DNA of 5,027 nt from Bdellovibrionales bacterium. GTDB taxonomy: Bacteria; Bdellovibrionota; Bacteriovoracia; Bacteriovoracales; Bacteriovoracaceae. The notes beneath the pieces were generated by a model. It ran no database searches and was not told the origin of the DNA. It was given only the letters and a program-made list of their open reading frames with translations. The position numbers and the translations under genes are program-made. Positions 1-5,027 of this stretch are shown here, piece by piece (within the stretch, counting starts at the first letter, position 1; each line of letters starts with the position of its first letter). The stretch is from contig JAHFAA010000180.1 of assembly GCA_023250775.1 (NCBI GenBank), positions 2,411 through 7,437 of the forward strand. Direction: 5' to 3'.

Positions 1-1310
1 GAATCTTTTGCCAAAATGGATTTAGTAAAATTCTCAGCAAATTTATCAACAAATATACTAAAGGAGGGATGAATCCTGTTAATATCCACAGAAAGTCCTT
101 CGGTGGTAATTCCAGCGATAGGCTGTTCAGAGGCCGGATAGATTGGCAAAAGACAAAGTTGGTCTACACCGTTAAAACAATGCAGGTATTGATTCCAGCA
201 ATCGCGCGTACGGGTATAGCGATGGGGTTCAAAAAAAAGTTTTATTTTTTTGTTTGGAAACATGGCACGGATCGCCTCAATCGAAGCATTGATTTCTGTA
301 GGGTGATGAGCGTAATCATCAAACACCATAATGCCGTCACGAGAATAGATCGTTTCCAAACGCCGGCCAACGCCTGTAAATTTCTTGATCATTTTAATGG
401 CCTCAAAAACGGGGATTCCAAGTTTGCAACAAAGCGCCAAGGCCGCGAGAGAATTTTGGACATTGTGTTTTCCATTCACGGACAAGGAGACACGATACGT
501 GCTGCTATTGTCGACAACCAAAGTATAGGAGACGCCATCTTGTCCTTGCTTAATTTCATGCGCGAAATAGGCGTAATGTTCTTGGTTTGCCGGATTTAGC
601 CCATAATAAAGATAAGGCTTTTTCATTCGATCTTTGAAGGAAAGAAGTTTTGGGTCATCGCCATTCAAAATACATAGACCATAAAACGGAACCATGTTGG
701 CAAATTTAAAAAAGGCCTCATCCAGCGCGGTTTGTGTTTGATAGAAATCCAGATGATCGTTGTCGATATTTGTAATAATAGAAATGAGAGGAGAAATTTC
801 TAAAAATGTACCATCAGATTCATCCGCCTCAACCGCCAAGTAGTCGCCCTTTCCAACTTTGGCGTGTCCCTGAAGATTTTTGACAATTCCCCCAATGATA
901 TAACTTGGGTCAAGTCCACTTTCGACCAGGATGGTTGCAACCATTGAGGTCGTTGTCGTTTTCCCGTGGGCCCCGGCAATGGCCAGGCCTTTTTTCAACA
1001 TCATTATATCTGAAAGGATTTCAGCACGATTTAAAACGGGAATATTGGAAATTCGAGCTTGTTGAAGTTCAACATTATTTTTATCGACAGCAGAGCTATG
1101 GACAACGAGGTTAGCGCCGCGAATATTGCCAGGCTCATGGCCAATAAAAATTGTGACGCCTCGACTTTTTAATTTATCGACATTGCCCCCACTGGCAATA
1201 TCGCTGCCACTAACTTTGAAACCAAAATCAAGTAAGATTTCAGCAATGGCACTAATTCCAATCCCGCCGATCCCGACAAAATGGACAGTCAAATTTTTAT
1301 TTAAAATCAT
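1..1310 (-). CDS. murC: UDP-N-acetylmuramate--L-alanine ligase MurC (3' end beyond the window)
   Basis: MurC is the cytoplasmic ATP-dependent ligase that adds L-alanine to UDP-MurNAc, the first amino-acid step of the peptidoglycan stem peptide. I translated the minus strand from the ATG at 1310 and found 436 uninterrupted codons to the window edge. Family members are usually about 450-490 residues, so only a short C-terminal piece is missing. Visible motifs are the N-terminal Rossmann glycine loop GIGGIGIS (13-20), the ATP P-loop GAHGKTTTT (113-121, Lys117), EADESDGTF (about 160), TNIDNDHLDFY (180-190), GKHNVQN (280-286), the C-terminal-domain entry DDYAHHPTE (331-339), EPHRYTRT (361-368) and YPASEQPIAG (391-400). 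The alanine-ligase type of P-loop (GxHGKTT) and DDYAHHPTE separate it from MurD, MurE and MurF. The start is one base after the ftsW stop, with TAAGG six bases upstream inside the ftsW end, so translation is probably coupled. Its intact motifs make it an internal control for the divergent murD. Confidence 0.96.
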   Translation of the reverse strand, partial: MILNKNLTVHFVGIGGIGISAIAEILLDFGFKVSGSDIASGGNVDKLKSRGVTIFIGHEPGNIRGANLVVHSSAVDKNNVELQQARISNIPVLNRAEILSDIMMLKKGLAIAGAHGKTTTTSMVATILVESGLDPSYIIGGIVKNLQGHAKVGKGDYLAVEADESDGTFLEISPLISIITNIDNDHLDFYQTQTALDEAFFKFANMVPFYGLCILNGDDPKLLSFKDRMKKPYLYYGLNPANQEHYAYFAHEIKQGQDGVSYTLVVDNSSTYRVSLSVNGKHNVQNSLAALALCCKLGIPVFEAIKMIKKFTGVGRRLETIYSRDGIMVFDDYAHHPTEINASIEAIRAMFPNKKIKLFFEPHRYTRTRDCWNQYLHCFNGVDQLCLLPIYPASEQPIAGITTEGLSVDINRIHPSFSIFVDKFAENFTKSILAKD

Positions 1311-1311
1311 T

Positions 1312-2427
1312 TTAGACCTTACTCTGACGCTCGAAAGTTGATTTATGTGCACTAATAAAAATACCAAGGGCCCACAGATTTGAAATAAGTGAAGAGCCAC
1401 CAAAACTGACAAAGGGAAGATTCAATCCTTTTGTAGGCAATAAACCAAGAACGACACTCATATTCATGGCGGCTTGAACTCCAAGCATGAAAATAATTCC
1501 TGCCGAAACAAGAAAGGTCAGTCGCGAACGAAAACACAGGGCAAGCTTAAAGCCAAAATAGGTAAAGGCGGCAAAGGCCAAGACCACGGCAATAACACCG
1601 ATCAAGCCAAGCTCTTCGCCGATGACACTGAAAATAAAATCATTATGGGCCTCAGGAAGATAAAACAATTTTTGATTGCCATTACCCAGACCTTGACCAA
1701 AGAAGCTACCATTGGCGAACGCCAGGAATGATTGCACCACTTGGAATCCTGCCGTTCTGGCATTTTTCCAAGGATCAAGAAAAGAAATCAGACGTTTTAT
1801 TCTGTAAGGTTCTAAGAGCAGCACAAAAACGGATATTCCCATACTCGAAAAAAGGGTGAGATAGAATTTTTTACGGGAAAGATTAGAAAGAAAGGCAATA
1901 AAAATAATTCCCAAAGTACAAATAGAAAAAGTTCCAAAGTCAGGCTGTCGCATCAAAATAAGCAACGGAGTACAAATCATGGCAGCATAAATAAGTCGCT
2001 TTTTAAGGTCGAGGTGCTCAAAATTTTCAAAAAGTGTTGGTGCCAAGAGAATAAGCGAAAACTTGAGAAATTCACCTGGTTGGATTCGAATTCCTGCGAT
2101 CCCAATCCAACGACTGGCACCTTTAACAGAGATCCCAAGTCCAGGAATGAGGGTAAGAATAAGGACCGCCATAATCGCCAGGTTAATATAAACGGCATTC
2201 TTCACAAGAAATTCAAATCTTAAATTACTGGTAATAATAAAAACCCCAGATCCGGCCAGAAGATAGATTAACTGCCGTTTGAGAAAAAAGTTGGCATCGG
2301 AAAAGTGCTCACGCGCAAGAATGTAGCTGGAAGAGTAGATCATCAGAACGCCGAACAACGAAAGTGCCAAGGCCAAGAGGATTACCAATCTTTTGTATAG
2401 GTCAATCTTGTCTCTGGTCATTTCCAT
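1312..2427 (-). CDS. ftsW: Septal peptidoglycan glycosyltransferase FtsW (SEDS family)
   Basis: FtsW is the multi-spanning inner-membrane SEDS glycosyltransferase that polymerises lipid II at the division site together with a class B PBP (FtsI). The 371-residue product is about the usual length of the membrane core and is strongly hydrophobic, with around ten likely membrane segments. Family signatures are GASRWI (103-108), QPGE (116-119, where QPSE is more common) with Lys122, MRQPDFGT (159-166), the RIKRLISFLDPW stretch (209-220), the long periplasmic-loop signature from GFQVVQSFLA (228-237) to LPEAHNDFIF (257-266), GEELGLIG (270-277), PTKGLNLPF (331-339) and SFGGSS (341-346). Asp263 aligns with the catalytic aspartate known from RodA and FtsW. 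FtsW rather than RodA is chosen from its place between murD and murC. The start at 2427 gives a short N-terminal tail before the first membrane helix; it has no strong Shine-Dalgarno sequence and lies inside a tandem duplication. In-frame ATG 2421 is an alternative. Confidence 0.95.
   Translation of the reverse strand: MEMTRDKIDLYKRLVILLALALSLFGVLMIYSSSYILAREHFSDANFFLKRQLIYLLAGSGVFIITSNLRFEFLVKNAVYINLAIMAVLILTLIPGLGISVKGASRWIGIAGIRIQPGEFLKFSLILLAPTLFENFEHLDLKKRLIYAAMICTPLLILMRQPDFGTFSICTLGIIFIAFLSNLSRKKFYLTLFSSMGISVFVLLLEPYRIKRLISFLDPWKNARTAGFQVVQSFLAFANGSFFGQGLGNGNQKLFYLPEAHNDFIFSVIGEELGLIGVIAVVLAFAAFTYFGFKLALCFRSRLTFLVSAGIIFMLGVQAAMNMSVVLGLLPTKGLNLPFVSFGGSSLISNLWALGIFISAHKSTFERQSKV
1317..1321 (-). 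promoter_or_regulatory. Ribosome binding site of murC, inside the end of ftsW
   Basis: On the minus strand TAAGG lies six bases before the murC ATG at 1310 and overlaps the last codons of ftsW. The ftsW stop TAA (1314-1312), one spacer base and the murC ATG follow directly. This arrangement fits translational coupling of FtsW and MurC and supports the chosen murC start. Confidence 0.6.
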
Positions 2428-2443
2428 CGCTGGTCATTTCCAT
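2402..2443 (-). other. Possible 13-codon upstream ORF overlapping the ftsW start
   Basis: The upstream repeat copy opens ATG 2443, reads MEMTSDGNDQRQD and stops at TGA 2404-2402, 26 bases into ftsW and in another frame. The sequence just before this ATG (GCTCCCACC) shows no clear Shine-Dalgarno motif, so translation is doubtful. If used, it would compete with ftsW initiation or deliver ribosomes that stop just past the ftsW ATG. It is probably a by-product of the duplication; no function is claimed. Confidence 0.25.
2414..2443 (-). repeat. 14-bp direct repeat (16-bp period) across the ftsW start codon
   Basis: On the minus strand ATGGAAATGACCAG occurs at 2443-2430 and again, identically, at 2427-2414, separated by CG. 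The downstream copy carries the ftsW start. The upstream copy gives an identical-looking start (M-E-M-T) in a different frame, because the 16-base period is not a multiple of three. It looks like a recent tandem duplication in the 28-base murD-ftsW spacer. An assembly or sequencing error cannot be excluded from sequence alone. Confidence 0.9.
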
Positions 2444-2455
2444 GGTGGGAGCAGC

Positions 2456-3838
2456 TTATAATTGATAAATCAATTTCTTAAAATAGTTTCCTCGTTCTTC
2501 ATAATCTCTAAAAAAATCAGAAGCTGGGTTACCAGGGCTCAAAAGAATGATATCGCCTGTTCGTGATTTTTGATAGGCAAACAACACTGACTCTTCAAAA
2601 GAACCCACAATATAGGCTTGCTGGTGATCGCCAAGAGTTCGGTTGAGCCGTTCTTTACATTCACCAACTAAAACCATAACTCGTGTAAGCGCGATCAAAT
2701 CTTTTGCGTATTTTTCGAAATCAATTTCCTCATTATCTTTGCCCCCGGCGATCAAAATGACCGGCTGTTTGAAAGCGGCAAGACTTTTGAGGAGTTCTTC
2801 CATTGTCTCGGATTTAGAGTCGTTATAGAAGGCGACGCCATTTTTCTCCATGAGAAATTCTAGACGATGAGGAATTCCAGGGAAAAGCTCTATCGTTCTT
2901 TGGATGGCCTGGTCAGAAACTTCAAGCGCTTTGCAAGCTGTAATGGCGGCAAGAAGATTTTCTCTATTTTCCTGTCCAACAATACGCATTTTTGTAACTA
3001 GAAAATCAGAATGGTAATGAATATTGGAATGAATTCTTCGGTCGTGGAAATGAGTTCCTTGAATTTCATTCATGACACCAAGGGTGACAAATGATTTTCT
3101 TGAGTACCAATAGGTCTGGCATTTGGCATTTCTAAAGAAGGTGTTATTGGCCAAGGTATCGAAGTTAACAATCAGGACATCGTCAGGCGAAAGAGATTTT
3201 ACAATTTTAAGTTTAGTTTCTAGATAATCGCCCATTGAGCGAAATGAGTTTGGTGGATAGGTGTCGCTCAGACCGGTGAAAATAATCATTTTGGGATGGA
3301 AGTTGTCTAAGCTGCGCATTTGCACGGCAGACACTTCCACGATGACATAATCAATCTCGTCTTTGTTGGGTAACATCGAAAATTGAATGAAGGGAGTGTC
3401 GCTGGTTCCACCAACAAAAACATTCTTTCCGTCGAGTTTAAGAGCATGCCCAATCATGTGGGCAACAGTGGTACGACCAAAACTTCCGCAGACGGCAATG
3501 ATTGGTCGGCGGCAAAGTTTATTGGCGATCGCAAATTCGCTATAAACTTCTTTGCCGGATTTGCGTGCCAATTCAAGTTGAGGCAATTCAGGGTTCACGG
3601 CCGACGAATAAACGACAACATCGGCCTCTAAAAAATCGTCGTCCTTGTGTTCGCCAAAGGTCATGGCAGGGGCCGGTTCAATTCTTTTTAATTTTTTTAC
3701 AGCTTTGTTAAGGTCGAAAATCGGCTTCATGTCGGTGACTTTAATGTCACAGCCAAGAGAATTGAAAAAATTAATGAGAGCAAAACCTGTTCTACCAATG
3801 CCGACGACTAATATTTTCTTTCCACGAAATCTATCCAT
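2456..3838 (-). CDS. murD: MurD-like UDP-MurNAc-L-Ala--D-Glu ligase with divergent active site
   Basis: By position and architecture this is MurD, the cytoplasmic ligase adding D-glutamate to UDP-MurNAc-L-Ala. Its 460 residues match the family length. Domain 1 has the Rossmann loop KILVVGIGRTG (8-18); the central ATPase domain runs from about 112 to 320; the C-terminal domain has PHRLEF (323-328), YNDSK (338-342), LIAGGKD (362-368), LVGECKERL (390-398) and LLSPG...FFRDYEERGNYF (432-453). Lys209 sits where the carbamylated lysine is expected, Gln173 keeps the ExSxxQ pattern, and Arg325 and Asp340 are kept. Many usually invariant sites differ: the P-loop is GSFGRTT (118-124), with Arg122 for Lys; VGGN is VGGT (Thr145); the DHxDRH region reads DTYPPN (192-197); GxHNxxN is GQENREN; NDSKATN is NDSKSET; GGxDK is GGKDN; the SPACAS serine is Ala439. 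It may be a low-activity, altered-specificity or non-catalytic MurD. The ORF is intact, so it is not a pseudogene by disruption. AAGGG precedes the start. Confidence 0.85.
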   Translation of the reverse strand: MDRFRGKKILVVGIGRTGFALINFFNSLGCDIKVTDMKPIFDLNKAVKKLKRIEPAPAMTFGEHKDDDFLEADVVVYSSAVNPELPQLELARKSGKEVYSEFAIANKLCRRPIIAVCGSFGRTTVAHMIGHALKLDGKNVFVGGTSDTPFIQFSMLPNKDEIDYVIVEVSAVQMRSLDNFHPKMIIFTGLSDTYPPNSFRSMGDYLETKLKIVKSLSPDDVLIVNFDTLANNTFFRNAKCQTYWYSRKSFVTLGVMNEIQGTHFHDRRIHSNIHYHSDFLVTKMRIVGQENRENLLAAITACKALEVSDQAIQRTIELFPGIPHRLEFLMEKNGVAFYNDSKSETMEELLKSLAAFKQPVILIAGGKDNEEIDFEKYAKDLIALTRVMVLVGECKERLNRTLGDHQQAYIVGSFEESVLFAYQKSRTGDIILLSPGNPASDFFRDYEERGNYFKKLIYQL

Positions 3839-3844
3839 ATCCTT

Positions 3845-3849
3845 CCCTT
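3845..3849 (-). promoter_or_regulatory. Ribosome binding site of murD
   Basis: In the 33-base spacer between mraY and murD the minus strand reads TAAGGGAAGGAT immediately before ATG 3838. AAGGG lies six bases from the start, and a second AAGG lies only two bases away. This is the clearest Shine-Dalgarno sequence in the window, and it fixes the murD start that yields the complete MDRFRGKKILVVGIG N-terminus. Confidence 0.75.
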
Positions 3850-3871
3850 AGCAACCTTAAGAAGTAAAACT

Positions 3872-4948
3872 CTACCTCAATTTCAAGGTCGCGATGGCCA
3901 AAATTGCCAAGCATATGCTTGAAATCCAGAACCTAACAATGACCTTCGGCTCTGGCCAACCCAATAGTTCAAAATGATGATGAATTGGGGCCATCTTAAA
4001 TATACGTTTTTTCCTAATCTTGTAAGACCCAACCTGTAAAATAACCGAAACAGCTTCTACCACAAAAACGCCCCCGATGAGCGCAAATAAAAATTCATTT
4101 TTGGTAAAAACAGCGATGGCACCCAAAACTCCGCCGAGAGACAAGCTGCCAGCGTCACCCATGAAAATTTGTGCTGGATATGTGTTGTACCAGAGGAATC
4201 CAACACCAGCGCCAATGATTGCGGCGCACAATACAGTCAATTCACCAGCTCCCTCGACATAAGGGATATAAAGATAGCCGGCAATTTCTTTGTGGCCTGC
4301 GACATAGGCCAATAAACCGAGACTTGAAGCTGAAGTGATGATCGGGCCAATGGCGAGACCATCAAGACCATCAGTTAAATTGACGGCGTTGCTGGAACCG
4401 ACAATAACGAAGGCACCGAAAGGAACGAAAAACCAACCCAAATCAAGAATGGGCCCTTTAACAAAAGGAACATACAGTTCACTTGAAACAGTCTTGGTTG
4501 TGTAGGCAAAGTAGCAAACGAGAAGGGCCGTTCCAAATTGCCAGGTAAGTTTTGCTCTTGGCACCACGCCCGTGGGATCTTTTCGAAGAACTTTCAAATA
4601 ATCGTCAACACCACCAAGAATAAAGTAAGAAACTCCTACAATGAGAACTCCCCAGAGGGGTTTGGAAAAATAATTACCCACCACAAGTAAAGTCAGGAGG
4701 ACCGAGCCGAAAATAAAAATTCCACCCATCGTTGGGGTGCCGGCCTTCTTGAGATGAGATTGGGGTCCATCGCTTCTTACGATTTGCCCAAATTGTTTTT
4801 CCTTCATGTACTGAATGAAGAAGTAACCCCAGATCATGGCGATCAAACTTGAGAGGAGAAAACCAACGAACGAGCGAAACGTAATATAACGAAAAACGTT
4901 AAAGATTGAGAGTTCCTGAACAAATTGATAAACAAAGTGATAAAGCAT
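3872..4948 (-). CDS. mraY: Phospho-N-acetylmuramoyl-pentapeptide transferase MraY
   Basis: MraY is the polytopic inner-membrane enzyme that transfers phospho-MurNAc-pentapeptide from UDP to undecaprenyl phosphate, making lipid I. The 358-residue length is typical, and about ten hydrophobic segments can be read. Conserved signatures are all present: FNVFRYITFR (16-25), KAGTPTMGG (68-76), GGVDDYLKV (112-120) with the Mg-binding and catalytic Asp115-Asp116, NAVNLTDGLDGLA (187-199), FMGDAGSLSLGG (262-273) with Asp265, and MAPIHHHFELLGW (319-331) with the His triad 323-325. The start at 4948 matches the usual MLYH N-terminus, although no Shine-Dalgarno sequence is visible; the 15 bases before it are A/T-rich (CCTAATTAAATTT). 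It is followed by murD after 33 bases. Canonically murF precedes mraY; the 79 bases left in the window are too short to show whether it does here. Nothing in the protein is unusual. Confidence 0.97.
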   Translation of the reverse strand: MLYHFVYQFVQELSIFNVFRYITFRSFVGFLLSSLIAMIWGYFFIQYMKEKQFGQIVRSDGPQSHLKKAGTPTMGGIFIFGSVLLTLLVVGNYFSKPLWGVLIVGVSYFILGGVDDYLKVLRKDPTGVVPRAKLTWQFGTALLVCYFAYTTKTVSSELYVPFVKGPILDLGWFFVPFGAFVIVGSSNAVNLTDGLDGLAIGPIITSASSLGLLAYVAGHKEIAGYLYIPYVEGAGELTVLCAAIIGAGVGFLWYNTYPAQIFMGDAGSLSLGGVLGAIAVFTKNEFLFALIGGVFVVEAVSVILQVGSYKIRKKRIFKMAPIHHHFELLGWPEPKVIVRFWISSICLAILAIATLKLR

Positions 4949-4978
4949 AAATTTAATTAGGTTGTTGCGTTGGGCAAT

Positions 4979-5000
4979 ATTATGTCAAGGATGACATCAT
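4979..5000. repeat. Inverted repeat overlapping the candidate mraY promoter
   Basis: ATGTCA (4982-4987) and TGACAT (4992-4997) are perfect inverted copies around AGGA. After one mismatched pair, two more pairs extend the dyad to 4979-5000. It overlaps the proposed -10 box and spacer, where a repressor operator would sit. There is no following T-run on either strand, so a terminator is unlikely. The short arms make chance plausible. Confidence 0.4.
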
Positions 5001-5007
5001 TAGTAAA
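4979..5007 (-). promoter_or_regulatory. Candidate sigma-70-type promoter upstream of mraY
   Basis: On the minus strand TTTACT (5007-5002, four of six matches to TTGACA) is followed after 17 bases by CATAAT (4984-4979, five of six matches to TATAAT). Transcription would begin near 4972 and leave a leader of about 25 nt before the mraY ATG. A perfect TTGACA (4990-4985) lies within the spacer but has no good -10 box at the right distance. In A/T-rich DNA such matches arise by chance, so this is only a candidate for an internal dcw promoter. Confidence 0.35.
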
Positions 5008-5027
5008 ACACTAATTCGCTCTCTTGG

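Larger units (their letters stand above)
4949..5027. other. Upstream region of mraY, end of preceding gene not identifiable
   Basis: All three minus-strand frames are open at the right edge and stop soon after: at TAG 5013-5011, TAA 5002-5000 and TAA 4982-4980. A preceding gene, canonically murF, could end at any of these, but the 4, 8 or 15 residues visible do not allow recognition. The remaining bases hold the candidate promoter and dyad and then an A/T-rich leader with no Shine-Dalgarno sequence. Confidence 0.5.

Noticed and set aside
230..252. A8 and T7 runs in murC that could form a hairpin, an intrinsic terminator or a slippery frameshift site.
   Set aside because: The runs encode the ordinary stretch NKKIKLFFEPHR, which aligns with the family. 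The A/U-only stem would be weak, no GC stem precedes the U-run, and the codon phase does not give a classical XXXYYYZ heptamer. The reading frame continues intact on both sides.
69..599. A 176-codon plus-strand reading frame.
   Set aside because: It lies antisense to murC, whose minus-strand frame is open throughout and carries every family motif. The plus-strand product shows no recognisable domain. It is a shadow of murC.
1474..1731. Plus-strand frames of 60-85 codons inside ftsW and murD, including 1474-1731, 2014-2223, 2643-2828 and 3383-3711.
   Set aside because: All are antisense to strongly supported genes, lack convincing ribosome binding sites and have low-complexity or uncharacteristic products.
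1977..2198. A 73-codon minus-strand frame, and a similar one at 1352-1537, overlapping ftsW out of frame.
   Set aside because: These are alternate-frame shadows of ftsW on the same strand. They have no independent start signal or recognisable product.
2456..3838. Calling murD a pseudogene.
   Set aside because: The frame is uninterrupted at full family length, has the best ribosome binding site in the window, and keeps many structural motifs. Divergence at active-site residues alone does not show loss of the gene.
4982..4997. The ATGTCA-AGGA-TGACAT dyad as a terminator of the gene upstream of mraY.
   Set aside because: The six-pair stem is short and not GC-rich, and no T-run follows on the minus strand. 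An operator or chance dyad is more likely.

Overview
The window is a slice of a bacterial division and cell-wall (dcw) cluster. Every gene lies on the minus strand, so transcription runs from right to left. In transcription order it holds mraY (4948-3872), murD (3838-2456), ftsW (2427-1312) and the first 436 codons of murC (1310-1), which runs off the left edge. The spacers are 33, 28 and 1 nt, so the four genes look like one operon. No RNA genes, insertion sequences, CRISPR arrays or intrinsic terminators were seen.

The genes act in successive or coupled steps of peptidoglycan synthesis. MurC adds L-Ala and MurD normally adds D-Glu to UDP-MurNAc in the cytoplasm. MraY moves the finished phospho-MurNAc-pentapeptide to undecaprenyl phosphate to make lipid I. 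FtsW polymerises lipid II at the septum. The lipid-linked route implies a diderm or monoderm bacterium with an ordinary wall. The MraY N-terminus (FNVFRYITFR) and the general style of the proteins resemble Proteobacteria, former Deltaproteobacteria or Bdellovibrionota. A moderately low GC content fits Bdellovibrionota or Bacteriovoracia, but this placement is inferred from memory and only moderately supported.

Three things depart from the ordinary. First, murG, which usually sits between ftsW and murC, is absent: the ftsW stop and murC start are one base apart. Second, the MurD-like protein keeps the fold signatures and full length but has lost many usually invariant residues, including the P-loop lysine (Arg instead), the central-domain DH histidine and the residues expected to hold D-glutamate. 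MurC in the same operon keeps all its motifs. Third, the ftsW start codon lies in a 16-bp-period tandem duplication that creates a second, out-of-frame start and a 13-codon overlapping upstream ORF. The 79 bases upstream of mraY hold a plausible sigma-70-like promoter with an overlapping dyad.
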